Source of the DNA: Antarcticimicrobium sediminis
Lineage (GTDB): Bacteria; Pseudomonadota; Alphaproteobacteria; Rhodobacterales; Rhodobacteraceae
DNA: 64,000 nt
Direction: 5' to 3'
NCBI RefSeq assembly: GCF_004348975.1
Contig: NZ_SMFP01000011.1
Span: forward strand, 62,001-126,000
A model generated the notes under the pieces. That model did no database searches. It had not been told where the DNA came from and worked only from the letters and a program-made list of their open reading frames with translations. The position numbers and the translations under genes were made by a program. The stretch's first letter is position 1. The number at the start of each line of letters is the position of its first letter. This document shows positions 53,280 through 62,060 of the stretch, piece after piece.

Positions 53280-53714
53280 CTAGCTCAGGGCCTCGCGGAA
53301 TTTCAGGAACCGCGGGTCTTTCATCACCCGGGCATTCATCGCCTCGCGCAGGGCGGCGACGGTTTTGAGCGGGCGCATCACCACCTCGAAGGTCTCGATC
53401 AACCCCTCCGCGTTCAGGGTGATCAGATCCACCCCCACGGCGTCCAGATCTCCGACCTTACACTGGAATTCCAGCGCCCAGTCGACCCCAGCGCCCATCA
53501 CCCGGCGATAGCGGAAATCGGAAAACACCTGACCGACATGGCCCAGTACGGCGGCCACCGGTTCGCGCCCGGTCCATGTCGCCCAATAGGTCGGCGGCAG
53601 GAACCGTACATTTTCGGCCAGAATCTGTGCGATCCGCTCGTGATCGCCCGAGGCGACGATGTCCAGCGCCTGCGCGATCGTCGGGTGCATGTCGGGGTGC
53701 AGTTCTGTGCTCAT
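53280..53714 (-). CDS. NTF2-like (SnoaL-type) protein
   Basis: 144 aa from ATG 53714 with GAGGAG upstream; the longer frame is not supported. The sequence has a cone-shaped NTF2 fold pattern: an N-terminal helix (HPTIAQALDIVASGDHERIAQ), NVRFLPPTYWATWTGREPVAAVL, then strands with DWALEFQCKVGDLDAVGVDL. Members bind small hydrophobic ligands or act as isomerases or hydrolases; no function can be assigned. It diverges from the pseudouridine synthase gene, 95 nt apart. Confidence 0.83.
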   Translation of the reverse strand: MSTELHPDMHPTIAQALDIVASGDHERIAQILAENVRFLPPTYWATWTGREPVAAVLGHVGQVFSDFRYRRVMGAGVDWALEFQCKVGDLDAVGVDLITLNAEGLIETFEVVMRPLKTVAALREAMNARVMKDPRFLKFREALS

Positions 53715-53808
53715 TTCGGGCTCCTCATCTCTGGTTGCAGCTAGATTGGTTGCGGCGGCGCGCTGCGGCAAGCTTGACGTCGGGGCGGGTTTCGCTACGA
53801 CCCGGGGG

Positions 53809-54453
53809 ATGAGCGACTATGATCCCCCCACCGACCCGCTGGAATTCCTGTATGAGGATGCCCAACTTGTTGCCGTCAACAAACCCGCCGGCCTGCTCTC
53901 GGTGCCGGGGCGGGGCGAACATCTGGCCGATTGCCTGTCGAGCCGGGTGCAGGCCGCCTTTCCCGATGCGCTGGTGGTGCACCGGCTGGACCGGGACACC
54001 TCGGGCGTGATCCTCTTTGCCCTGACGCCCTATGCGCAGCGCAACCTGTCGATGCAGTTTGAAACCCGGACCGCGAAAAAGACCTATGTGGCGCGTCTTT
54101 GGGGGCAACTGGAGCCGAAACAGGGCACTGTCAATCTGCCGCTGATCGTCGACTGGCCCAACCGGCCACTGCAAAAGGTCTGCCACGAGACGGGCAAGCG
54201 GGCGATAACCGAGTGGAAAGTGGCGAAATACCGGGAGAATGAAACCCGCGTTCGCCTGTATCCCAGGACCGGGCGCACCCACCAGTTGCGGGTGCATATG
54301 CTGGCACTGGGCCATCCGATTCTGGGTGACCCGCTTTATGCCGAGGGCGCGGCGGGGGAGTTTCCCCGTCTGATGCTGCATTCTGAGGAGCTTCGGATCA
54401 AGAACCCCGAGGGCGGCGTCTCGCTCAAGCTGCGGGCCAAGGCCCCGTTCTGA
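53809..54453 (+). CDS. RluA-family pseudouridine synthase
   Basis: 214 aa from ATG 53809 (MSDYDPPTDPLEFLYED). Core motif HRLDRDTSGVILFAL holds the catalytic Asp, with KPAGLLSVPGRG before it and YPRTGRTHQLRVHMLALGHP after. It lacks an N-terminal S4 domain, so it resembles the RluA/TruC short type that modifies rRNA or tRNA uridines. The exact target cannot be told. Convergent with the GT11 gene. Confidence 0.93.
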   Translation: MSDYDPPTDPLEFLYEDAQLVAVNKPAGLLSVPGRGEHLADCLSSRVQAAFPDALVVHRLDRDTSGVILFALTPYAQRNLSMQFETRTAKKTYVARLWGQLEPKQGTVNLPLIVDWPNRPLQKVCHETGKRAITEWKVAKYRENETRVRLYPRTGRTHQLRVHMLALGHPILGDPLYAEGAAGEFPRLMLHSEELRIKNPEGGVSLKLRAKAPF

Positions 54454-54474
54454 GGGAGCCAGACCCTAGCAGGC

Positions 54475-55320
54475 TCAGGAGGTGATCCGGAGCCAATCTG
54501 GTGGTAGGATATCGGGGTTGTTCAGCTTGGGATCGCCGAACCATTGCACCGGGCCGGCCACGCGTTTGTCGTCGTGGGCGTTCAGCCAGGCCGCCCACCA
54601 GGAAAACGAGGAGTTGCCGATGATGTTGTGCCGACACAGCGACATCAGGCGCATATCCTCGAAATCCGCCTCTGGCCCGTTGAAATCGACCACCACCTTT
54701 TCCACCGGCAGCGGCAGGTTCTCTTTTGCCCAGTCCGGATCGTCGGAAAACACAAACACCGTGGGCGTGCCGGAAAGCCCGTCGAGCAGACGCTCGAGCG
54801 CCTTGGCGTAATAGGTCTCGTCGCAGACCGTGTGCGCGTTGAATGTGAGGTAGTCGCCGCGTCGCACATGCAGCGAGATGGCAAGGCCCTCACCGATGCG
54901 CGCGGCCATCTCGGCGTTCTGGGTCGAGAACGCGGCGGGAAAGGTGAAGGCGCGGCGGATCTGTTCGGCGATTTGGTTGAAATAACGTTCGCTTTGCCAA
55001 TAGCCATGCAGATAGCTGTCATCGCCCCAAGTCTCGAACGCCGGATTGTACCCAAGGCCCCGTTCGCGGCGAAAGCGCGGGCTGCGTCCGAATAGCCGCC
55101 AAAACGCATAGGGAACGGGGCGCTCGGTGCGGTCCGGCGGCAGCGCATCGGGCGGGACCAGCGGCAAATCAAAGACGCGGGTCAGCACCCCTTCGCCCCG
55201 CCGCAGCGCGCCGCGCTCGTCCAGCGCCACCGGCACGCCCAATCGCGCAGCCAGACCGCAGGCGGCAGCATATTGGAACATCTGGTTGCCTAGGCGGCCA
55301 TGCAGGCGGGTGATGATCAT
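54475..55320 (-). CDS. Glycosyltransferase family 11 (alpha-1,2-fucosyltransferase-like)
   Basis: 281 aa from ATG 55320 (MIITRLHGRLGNQMFQYA); the longer frame is Pro-rich and unsupported. GT11 signature: GRLGNQMFQYAAACGLA, HGYWQSERYFNQI, SLHVRRGDYL and NSSFSWWAAWLN. Such enzymes transfer a sugar, usually fucose, with alpha-1,2 linkage onto surface glycans. No fucose synthesis genes are nearby, so the sugar donor is unknown. It stands outside any polysaccharide cluster, which is unusual. Confidence 0.88.
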   Translation of the reverse strand: MIITRLHGRLGNQMFQYAAACGLAARLGVPVALDERGALRRGEGVLTRVFDLPLVPPDALPPDRTERPVPYAFWRLFGRSPRFRRERGLGYNPAFETWGDDSYLHGYWQSERYFNQIAEQIRRAFTFPAAFSTQNAEMAARIGEGLAISLHVRRGDYLTFNAHTVCDETYYAKALERLLDGLSGTPTVFVFSDDPDWAKENLPLPVEKVVVDFNGPEADFEDMRLMSLCRHNIIGNSSFSWWAAWLNAHDDKRVAGPVQWFGDPKLNNPDILPPDWLRITS

Positions 55321-55432
55321 TGGCGGTTGCCCCCGTGGTTGCCCCGGACATAGCTTATCGGGCCACATCGGGGCCAGCGCGAAACGCGCGGATCTTGCCC
55401 TTGGCGGAGGGGGCGACCCCACACCCAAAAAG

Positions 55433-55459
55433 AAAGGCCGCCCGGGTGGGGCGGCCTTT
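55433..55459 (-). terminator. Rho-independent terminator of the aldehyde dehydrogenase gene
   Basis: A perfect 11-bp stem AAAGGCCGCCC/GGGCGGCCTTT (55433-55443 and 55449-55459). Read on the minus strand it is followed by CTTTTTGGG. It separates the aldehyde dehydrogenase from the GT11 gene. Confidence 0.85.
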
Positions 55460-55483
55460 CGCGCTGGGTCTTTGGCTTGGATC

Positions 55484-56923
55484 TTAGGACGGGGTCCAGC
55501 CGCTGACGGCCTTGATTTCGAGGAAATCCTCGATCCCGAAGATGCCGCCTTCGCGTCCGTTGCCGGATTTCTTCATGCCGCCAAAGGGCGAGCCCGGCGC
55601 GCGCGAGGTGCCGTTCATCTCGACCATGCCAGAGCGCAGGACGCGGGCCATGCGGTTGGCGCGGGCCCCATCTTGGGTCTGAACATAGTTGGTGAGACCA
55701 TAGTCGGTATCATTGGCGATCCTGACCGCCTCTTCCTCGGTCTCGAACTTCATGATCGACAGCACGGGGCCGAAAATTTCTTCCCGCGCGATGGTCATGT
55801 CCGGGGTCACATCGGCAAAGATCGTCGGGCGCACGTAATAGCCCTTGTTGAAGTTTTCCGGTCGGCCGGGGCCTCCGGAGACCACACGGGCGCCTTCGGC
55901 GATGCCCTTTTCGATCAACCCCTGAATCTTGTCCCACTGCGCCTTGTTGACGACGGGGCCGATATGGCGGCCCTCGTCATGGGCGCTGCCGACGGTGATC
56001 TTGGCGGCGGTTTCGGCGGCGATCTCGACCGCTTGGTCATAGATTTCTGCCTGCACCATCATCCGCGACGGCGCGTTGCAGGATTGGCCGGTGTTGTTCA
56101 TCATATGCAGCACGCCGCGTTTCACCGCCTTGTCGTCGGCATCGGCAAAGATCACGTTGGCGCCCTTGCCGCCCAGCTCCAGATGGACTTTTTTCAGCGT
56201 ATCGGCGGCGTTCTTGGAGATCGCGATTCCGGCACGGGACGAGCCGGTAAAGCTGATCATGTCCACATCCGGATGCCCGGTGAGGCGAGTGCCGACGCCC
56301 ATGCCGTCGCCATTGACCAGGTTGAAGACGCCGGCGGGGAAGCCGGCCTCGTGGATCAACTGGGCAAAGACCATGGCGTCCAGCGGGCTTTCTTCCGACG
56401 GTTTCAGCACCATGGTGCAGCCAGCGATGGCGGCGGCCCCGAATTTGAGCGTGACCTGGTTCATCGGCCAGTTCCACGGCGTGATCAACGCGGCAACGCC
56501 AACCGCCTCATAGATGATGCGGTCGTTGGGGGCGCGATCGCTAAGCGGGCGGTCGAATTCAAACGCCTTGGCGGCGCGGATGAAGTTTTTCAGGTGATAG
56601 GCCCCGGCGCCGACCTGCTGGGTGCGGGCCATCTCGATTGGTGCGCCCATGGCGACCGACATCGCCTGTGCCAGCTCTTCGCCCCGGGTCATGTAGATTT
56701 CGAGCAGCTTTTCGACCAGCGCGATCCGCGCTTCGACCGGGGTTGCCATCCAGCCCGGCAGCGCCGCCTTGGCGGCCGCGACGGCGGCGTCGGTATCGGC
56801 ATCGCTCCCCAGCGAAATCACCGCGCAGGGCTCTTCGGTCGAGGGGTCGATCACCTCGTAATCGTGCGCCTGTGACGGGGCGACCCATTGGCCGTTGATG
56901 TAAAATTCACGTTTCTCGATCAT
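55484..56923 (-). CDS. NAD(P)-dependent aldehyde dehydrogenase
   Basis: A 479-aa ALDH-superfamily enzyme with a complete active site: N151 (TPWNWP), E249 (LELGGKGANV) and C282 (NTGQSCNAPSR), and the cofactor motif FTGSSRAG. It oxidises an aldehyde to a carboxylic acid; the substrate is not predictable. Short of the C-terminal extension of tetrameric types, but within family range. Divergent from the peroxiredoxin gene over 187 nt that hold a GC-rich hairpin. Confidence 0.93.
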   Translation of the reverse strand: MIEKREFYINGQWVAPSQAHDYEVIDPSTEEPCAVISLGSDADTDAAVAAAKAALPGWMATPVEARIALVEKLLEIYMTRGEELAQAMSVAMGAPIEMARTQQVGAGAYHLKNFIRAAKAFEFDRPLSDRAPNDRIIYEAVGVAALITPWNWPMNQVTLKFGAAAIAGCTMVLKPSEESPLDAMVFAQLIHEAGFPAGVFNLVNGDGMGVGTRLTGHPDVDMISFTGSSRAGIAISKNAADTLKKVHLELGGKGANVIFADADDKAVKRGVLHMMNNTGQSCNAPSRMMVQAEIYDQAVEIAAETAAKITVGSAHDEGRHIGPVVNKAQWDKIQGLIEKGIAEGARVVSGGPGRPENFNKGYYVRPTIFADVTPDMTIAREEIFGPVLSIMKFETEEEAVRIANDTDYGLTNYVQTQDGARANRMARVLRSGMVEMNGTSRAPGSPFGGMKKSGNGREGGIFGIEDFLEIKAVSGWTPS

Positions 56924-56950
56924 GTCCGGTCTCTCCCAACCCGAGGGTTT

Positions 56951-56972
56951 TCCCTGACCCTGCGGTCAGGGA
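56951..56972. repeat. Hairpin/operator-like inverted repeat between the aldehyde dehydrogenase and peroxiredoxin genes
   Basis: Perfect 9-bp arms TCCCTGACC and GGTCAGGGA around CTGC, 28 nt upstream of the aldehyde dehydrogenase start. It could be an operator or a 5' UTR hairpin. No T tract on either strand, so not an obvious terminator. Confidence 0.6.
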
Positions 56973-57110
56973 TTCCGCGTCAATGTGTCATTGCTTCCGA
57001 TTGGGAACAAGTCAGGGGATGCAACGGCGCATTCAAGATACTACATTCCTGTCGACGCGCGACAGAATCCACGGAACACAAAGCCAAATTTCATCATCAG
57101 GAGTAGACAT

Positions 57111-57764
57111 ATGGGCCTGCGTATCAACGATATCGTCCCGAATTTCACCGCCGAAACCGACCAGGGCGAAATCACCTTTCACGACTGGATCGGCGACAGC
57201 TGGGCCATCCTGTTTTCGCACCCGGCCGACTTTACCCCGGTTTGCACCACCGAATTCGGCGCCGTGTCGCAATTGGCCGACGAATGGGCCAAGCGCGGCA
57301 CCAAGGTGATCGGCCTGTCGGTGGACAGCGCCGCCGAGCACGTGAAATGGAAGTCCGACATCGAAGGCTTCTCCGGTGCCAAGGCCAGCTTTCCGATCAT
57401 CGCCGACACCGATCTGAAAGTGTCCAAGCTGTTCGACATGCTGCCCGCCGACGCCTATCTGCCCGATGGCAAGACCGCGGCTGACAGCGCCTCTGTCCGC
57501 TCGGTCTTTATCGTCAGCCCGGACAAGAAAATTCAGTTGATGATGATCTACCCGATGACGGTGGGCCGCAACTTTGCCGAGGTGCTGCGCGCGCTTGACG
57601 GTCTGCAACGCACCTACAAGCAGCCGCTGGCCACCCCGGCCAACTGGACCGCGGGTCAGGACGTGATCGTGGGGCTGGCGCTGGACGACGCCGCCGCCGA
57701 GGCCAAGTTCGGGAAACTGGACAAGAAGCTGCCGTATCTGCGCTTTGCCAAAAACCCGGCCTAA
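57111..57764 (+). CDS. 1-Cys peroxiredoxin (Prx6-type)
   Basis: 217 aa from ATG 57111 with CAGGAG upstream. Peroxidatic Cys C45 in HPADFTPVCTTEFGAVSQ. Conserved 1-Cys features continue through GLSVDSAAEHVKWKSDI and the C-terminal domain LRALDGLQRTY, PANWTAGQDVIV. It reduces H2O2 and organic hydroperoxides, reduced itself by a glutathione or thioredoxin-type donor. No OxyR site is evident upstream. The stop overlaps the convergent GT25 gene by 4 nt. Confidence 0.96.
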   Translation: MGLRINDIVPNFTAETDQGEITFHDWIGDSWAILFSHPADFTPVCTTEFGAVSQLADEWAKRGTKVIGLSVDSAAEHVKWKSDIEGFSGAKASFPIIADTDLKVSKLFDMLPADAYLPDGKTAADSASVRSVFIVSPDKKIQLMMIYPMTVGRNFAEVLRALDGLQRTYKQPLATPANWTAGQDVIVGLALDDAAAEAKFGKLDKKLPYLRFAKNPA

Positions 57765-58480
57765 GCCGGTCGCTGTGGGCGCAGGGCAACCCGCGCCCGA
57801 TAGACGGCCCGTTTGATTTCCCGCGCCAGCTTGCCGCTGGCGCGGGTTTTCTTTTGGATGGTCGACCCCCCCAGATCCGCCGTGAGTTCGCGCACGCCGC
57901 TGCCTGTCAGGCTGTGGATCGGCTGACCGGTGACCCAGTGCATCTGCAGCAGGGTATCCACCGGCCGGTCGAGGATCTGCGTCGCGTCCAGCAGGCGTGC
58001 CGCTGCGCCGCGCCCGACCACCTGTGCCACGGTCTGCAAGCCGATCTTACGGGGCAAGATCAGATCCAGCCCGTCGCGGTGCCCTAGGATTTGCGCCGCC
58101 CGTTCGCGTGGTTTCACCGGCAGGCGGATATAGCTGTCGGGCGTGACATGGTCCGCGATCAGGTCCAGCGCAGCGGTGAACCGGGCCGGGTCGATGGCGA
58201 GGTCGTCCTCGACGATCAGGGCATGGTCCCAACCCTCGGCCAGAATACGCCGCCAACAGCGTCGGTGGCTGAGGAAACAGCCAATCTCACCGGGCGCGAG
58301 CGCAAAGGGATAGGCCGGGGAAAAGGCATCTCCGGGCCGAATCATCACGCCGGTGACCTGCGCCGGATCGCGCCCGTCGACCGCCTCGATCAGCATCGGG
58401 TCGGGCAGGGTGCGCAACAGGGCCTCGGCATTCGGTCGCCGGGCGGTGCTGCTGGACATATGGATGATCAGCGCGTGCAT
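57761..58480 (-). CDS. Glycosyltransferase family 25 (LPS-type)
   Basis: A 239-aa GT25 enzyme, the family of bacterial LOS/LPS galactosyltransferases. Motifs: AVDGRDP, APGEIGCFLSHRRCWRRIL, the acidic metal motif VEDDLAI, and SLTGSGVRELTADLGGSTIQ in the C-terminal part. It lies isolated between the peroxiredoxin and pnp genes, not in an LPS cluster. Acceptor and sugar are unknown. Confidence 0.88.
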   Translation of the reverse strand: MHALIIHMSSSTARRPNAEALLRTLPDPMLIEAVDGRDPAQVTGVMIRPGDAFSPAYPFALAPGEIGCFLSHRRCWRRILAEGWDHALIVEDDLAIDPARFTAALDLIADHVTPDSYIRLPVKPRERAAQILGHRDGLDLILPRKIGLQTVAQVVGRGAAARLLDATQILDRPVDTLLQMHWVTGQPIHSLTGSGVRELTADLGGSTIQKKTRASGKLAREIKRAVYRARVALRPQRPA

Positions 58481-58512
58481 GGATCTGTCATACCCCTGTC
58501 ATCGGCAACGAA

Positions 58513-58540
58513 AAAGCCCCGGCATTTCTACCGGGGCTTT
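58513..58540 (-). terminator. Rho-independent terminator of pnp
   Basis: A perfect 10-bp stem AAAGCCCCGG/CCGGGGCTTT around CATTTCTA; on the minus strand the descending arm is followed by more T. It lies 24 nt beyond the pnp stop. Confidence 0.85.
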
Positions 58541-58563
58541 CAGTCTGGTCAGAGAGCTGCGAA

Positions 58564-60708
58564 TCAGTCCGCGGCTTCGTCTTTCTTTTCGGGATCGACT
58601 TCTTCGCCGGTCTCTTGATCGACGATTTTCATCGACAGGCGCACCTTGCCGCGATCGTCAAAGCCGAGCAGCTTGACCCAAACCTCCTGGCCTTCCTTCA
58701 GCACGTCGGAAGGATGGTTCAGGCGGCGGTTTTCGATCTGGCTGACGTGCACGAGGCCGTCGCGCTTGCCGAAGAAGTTCACGAAGGCGCCGAAATCGAC
58801 GATCTTCACGACCTTGCCCTTATAGACTTTGCCTTCTTCCGGCTCTGCCACGATCGAATAGATCATGTCATAGGCCTTTTGGATGGCATCGCCGTTCGCC
58901 GAGGCAATCTTGATGATGCCATCGTCGTTGATGTCGACCTTGGCACCCGACACTTCGACGATCTCGCGGATCACCTTGCCGCCGGACCCGATCACTTCAC
59001 GGATCTTGTCGGTGGGGATCTGCATGGTCTCGATGCGCGGCGCGTGGACCGAGAAGTCAGCCGCGCCAGAAAGCGACTTGTTCATCTCGCCAAGGATGTG
59101 CATCCGGCCTTCTTTGGCCTGTGCCAGCGCCTTTTCCATGATTTCCGGCGTGATGCCGGCAATCTTGATGTCCATCTGCAGCGAGGTGATACCCTCTTCG
59201 GTGCCTGCGACCTTGAAGTCCATGTCGCCGAGGTGATCCTCGTCGCCCAGAATGTCGGTCAGCACCGCATAGGAGCCGTCGTCTTCCAGAATGAGACCCA
59301 TGGCCACACCGGCCACAGCGGATTTCAGCGGAACGCCCGCATCCATCATCGACAGCGAGCCACCGCAGACCGACGCCATCGAGGACGAGCCGTTCGATTC
59401 GGTGATCTCGGACACGAGGCGCAGGGTGTAGGGGAAGTCGGTCGAGGCCGGCAGAACCGCCTGCAACGCGCGCCACGCCAGCTTGCCATGGCCGATCTCG
59501 CGACGGCCCGGGCCACTCACGCGGCCCACTTCGCCGACCGAATAGGGCGGGAAGTTATAGTGCAGCATGAAGTTCGATTTGAAGTTGCCGTGCAGCGCGT
59601 CGATGAACTGTTCGTCATCGCCGGTGCCCAGCGTGGTCACGACCAGCGCCTGGGTTTCGCCACGGGTGAACAGCGCCGACCCATGGGTGCGCGGCAGCAG
59701 CCCGTTTTCGCACACGATCGGGCGAACCTGATCCAGCGCGCGGCCGTCGATCCGGCGGCCGTTCTTGACCACGTCGGAACGCAGAACCGTCGATTCGAGC
59801 TTTTTCAGCGCGGCACCGAGGTTCTGGTCTGCCAGTTGCTCTTCGCTCAGCGTGGCGCGAATCGCGTCTTTGGCGGCCGAGACAGCATTCTGACGTGCCT
59901 GCTTGTCGGTGATGGCATAGGCCGCACGCATCTTGTCTTCGCCCGCAGCCTTGGCGGCGTCAAACAAAGCAGAGTAATTCGGCGGGGTGAAGTCGAACGG
60001 CTCTTTTGCCGCGTCTTCGGCCAAATCAATGATCAGGTCGATCACCGGCTGAATCTGCTCGTGGGCAAAGGTGACGGCGCCCAGCATTTCGGCTTCCGAC
60101 AGCTCATAAGCTTCGGATTCGACCATCATCACGGCGTCTTTGGTCCCGGCAACCACCAGATCGAGCCGCTGCTCGGGGTTGTTGCGCAGGTTGTGCATGT
60201 CTTCGACTTCTGGGTTGAGGATGTATTCGCCATCCACATAACCCACGCGACAGCCTGCGATCGGCCCCATGAAGGGCACGCCAGACACGGTCAGCGCGGC
60301 GCTTGCGGCGATCATCGCCACGACGTCGGGGTCGTTGACCAGATCGTGGCTCAGCACGGTGCACATCACCAGCACTTCATGTTTGAAGCCGGGGACGAAC
60401 AGCGGACGGATCGGCCGGTCGATCAGACGCGCGGTCAGCGTCTCTTTCTCGGTCGGACGCGCCTCGCGCTTGAAAAAGCCACCAGGCACTTTGCCGGCGG
60501 CATAGTATTTTTCCTGGTAATGCACGGTCAGCGGAAAGAAATCCTGCCCGGGCTTGGGTTCTTTGGCGAAGGTCACGTTGGCCATCACGCGGGTTTCACC
60601 CAGCGTCGCGATGACCGAGCCGTCGGCCTGACGGGCAATCTTGCCCGTTTCGAGAGTAAGGGTGTCTTCGCCCCACTCGATTGATTTCGTTGTCACGTTA
60701 AACATCAT
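58564..60708 (-). CDS. pnp: Polynucleotide phosphorylase
   Basis: 714 aa (ATG-ATG at 60708/60705). Two RNase PH domains (about 10-210 and 310-545) with a helical linker. The second holds the phosphorolysis site ([14 protein letters not shown] and DAGVPL). Then KH (about 553-610: [20 protein letters not shown]) and S1 (about 620-690: [19 protein letters not shown]). The C terminus is acidic. It degrades RNA 3'-5' and forms part of the degradosome. The leader has two hairpins. It runs in the same direction as rpsO, with the DUF2239 gene in between. Confidence 0.98.
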   Translation of the reverse strand: MMFNVTTKSIEWGEDTLTLETGKIARQADGSVIATLGETRVMANVTFAKEPKPGQDFFPLTVHYQEKYYAAGKVPGGFFKREARPTEKETLTARLIDRPIRPLFVPGFKHEVLVMCTVLSHDLVNDPDVVAMIAASAALTVSGVPFMGPIAGCRVGYVDGEYILNPEVEDMHNLRNNPEQRLDLVVAGTKDAVMMVESEAYELSEAEMLGAVTFAHEQIQPVIDLIIDLAEDAAKEPFDFTPPNYSALFDAAKAAGEDKMRAAYAITDKQARQNAVSAAKDAIRATLSEEQLADQNLGAALKKLESTVLRSDVVKNGRRIDGRALDQVRPIVCENGLLPRTHGSALFTRGETQALVVTTLGTGDDEQFIDALHGNFKSNFMLHYNFPPYSVGEVGRVSGPGRREIGHGKLAWRALQAVLPASTDFPYTLRLVSEITESNGSSSMASVCGGSLSMMDAGVPLKSAVAGVAMGLILEDDGSYAVLTDILGDEDHLGDMDFKVAGTEEGITSLQMDIKIAGITPEIMEKALAQAKEGRMHILGEMNKSLSGAADFSVHAPRIETMQIPTDKIREVIGSGGKVIREIVEVSGAKVDINDDGIIKIASANGDAIQKAYDMIYSIVAEPEEGKVYKGKVVKIVDFGAFVNFFGKRDGLVHVSQIENRRLNHPSDVLKEGQEVWVKLLGFDDRGKVRLSMKIVDQETGEEVDPEKKDEAAD

Positions 60709-60729
60709 CGTATCCTGTTAGGGAGCACT

Positions 60730-60775
60730 CCCGGCCTTCCGGGTCTCCCGTTTGTGTGGCGGCCCCATTGCCGCC
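60730..60775 (-). promoter_or_regulatory. Pair of hairpins in the pnp leader
   Basis: CCCGG/CCGGG (60730-60743) and GGCGGC/GCCGCC (60758-60775) lie 22-67 nt upstream of the pnp start. In enteric bacteria pnp controls itself through RNase III cleavage of a leader hairpin. Whether this applies here is inference. The rest of 60709-60895 shows nothing else I can name. Confidence 0.4.
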
Positions 60776-60895
60776 GACCCCTGTTGATCTTCATGTCGCG
60801 CGCCGGGGTCCGGGCACACGGTCTCAGATGCAGGCCGCATACAGGAGAATGCTGCACATTGAAAGGATTGATGCGGGTGGGGGTGGCTTGAGCGG

Positions 60896-61507
60896 TCAGG
60901 GTGTGGCGGGTTCGGCGGCCAACTGACGGGCATAGGCGCGGATGTCGTCGGGCCAAGTTGAAAGCCGAGCAGTAAACGTCGCCATGTCGTCGGCAAAGAG
61001 GGCGCGGGCGGCCTCTTCGAAACCGGGCAGATCCCCCGCCATAGCCGAGAGGAAGCGATAGCAGGCTTCGCGCGCCGCGCGGGCCTCGGTGGCGCCGCCG
61101 TCTTGTCGGCGGGCGGCCTCGACCAGCCGGCGCAGCGCAGCAGAGGCGCCGCCGGGCTGTGCCGCCAGCCAGTCCCAGTGGCGCGGCAACAGCGTGACCT
61201 CGCGCGCGACTACGCCCAGTTTGGGTCGACCGCGGCGGGGTTTCTGCGGGGCGGGATCTTGGGCGGCGTCAGGATCAGGATCGGGGGCGGGTCCGGGGGC
61301 GGGGGCGGGGGACAACCGGGCTGTGATCTCGGCCGCGCTGCCGCGCAGATCCAGATCGATCACCGCGCCGGTCTTGTCATCGAACACCTGAACCTGTGGC
61401 GATGTGGTCGATTTCAGCGCCAACGCCACCTCGGCCAGCGGGCCGGAGGCGATCCGCGAGGTGCCGGAAAACGCGGTGCAGGGTCTGGAGCGCGGCCCGG
61501 CAGGCAA
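60896..61507 (-). CDS. DUF2239 family protein
   Basis: About 203 aa from a TTG at 61507 (AGAGGG just upstream); an in-frame TTG at 61558 lies in the rpsO terminator and is unlikely. The DUF2239 core is recognisable: CTAFSGTSRIASGPLAEVAL (residues ~10-30), a Pro-rich linker of Asp-Pro repeats, then GRPKLGVVAREVTLLPRHWDWL and a helical C terminus. Function unknown. It sits between rpsO and pnp, genes that are usually adjacent. The start is uncertain, which lowers confidence for the exact extent. Confidence 0.78.
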   Translation of the reverse strand: MPAGPRSRPCTAFSGTSRIASGPLAEVALALKSTTSPQVQVFDDKTGAVIDLDLRGSAAEITARLSPAPAPGPAPDPDPDAAQDPAPQKPRRGRPKLGVVAREVTLLPRHWDWLAAQPGGASAALRRLVEAARRQDGGATEARAAREACYRFLSAMAGDLPGFEEAARALFADDMATFTARLSTWPDDIRAYARQLAAEPATP

Positions 61508-61529
61508 CTGCCCTCTAGACAAAGAAAAA

Positions 61530-61554
61530 CCGCGCCCCGGATAAGGGGACGCGG
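61530..61554 (-). terminator. Rho-independent terminator of rpsO
   Basis: Stem CCGCG-CCCC/GGGG-CGCGG with one bulged A (61530-61538 and 61545-61554), loop GGATAA. On the minus strand it ends in TTTTTCTTT. Confidence 0.83.
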
Positions 61555-61581
61555 CCAATTGATCCGTCGTTGCGGCTGCGC

Positions 61582-61851
61582 TTAGCGGCGCAGGCCCAGA
61601 CGCTTGATCAGGTCCTGATACCGGGCATCGTCTTTGCCCTTCAGGTAGTCCAGCAGCTTGCGGCGCAGGGCCACCATCTTCAGAAGGCCACGGCGACCGT
61701 GGTTGTCCTTCTTGTGGATCTTGAAGTGCTCGGTCAGGGTGGCAATCCGCGAGCTGAGGATCGCGACCTGAACTTCGGGCGAACCGGTGTCGCCCTCTTT
61801 GGTCGCGTATTCTTTCATCAGCCGTGTTTTTTCTTCAGCAGTAATCGACAT
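61582..61851 (-). CDS. rpsO: 30S ribosomal protein S15
   Basis: 89 aa from ATG 61851 ([16 protein letters not shown]) with AAAGGAG upstream. Standard S15: [40 protein letters not shown] and the C-terminal [10 protein letters not shown]. It binds 16S rRNA helix 22 early in 30S assembly. Its own terminator follows, so read-through to DUF2239 and pnp may be partial. Confidence 0.98.
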   Translation of the reverse strand: MSITAEEKTRLMKEYATKEGDTGSPEVQVAILSSRIATLTEHFKIHKKDNHGRRGLLKMVALRRKLLDYLKGKDDARYQDLIKRLGLRR

Positions 61852-62060
61852 CGGGGTCTCCTTTAAAAGGTTAGAGTGGATGGCGCAGGCCGGGATGTCG
61901 TCCAGCACAGGCCCATGGAGAAACACCGGTCCGGGCGGGGTAACCCGTTGCCGGAGCGGATGCAGGCGTATAGGCGGATTCCCCGTTGATGCAAAGGAAA
62001 ATCGGCACGGCGGCGGGGGGCCGGGGTCTGGCCCGGGATCTGCCCGGCCTCAGACCGCCA

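Noticed and set aside
58615-60684. Antisense open frame of almost 700 codons opposite pnp
   Set aside because: pnp is unambiguous on the other strand; the frame has shadow composition and no ribosome-binding site.
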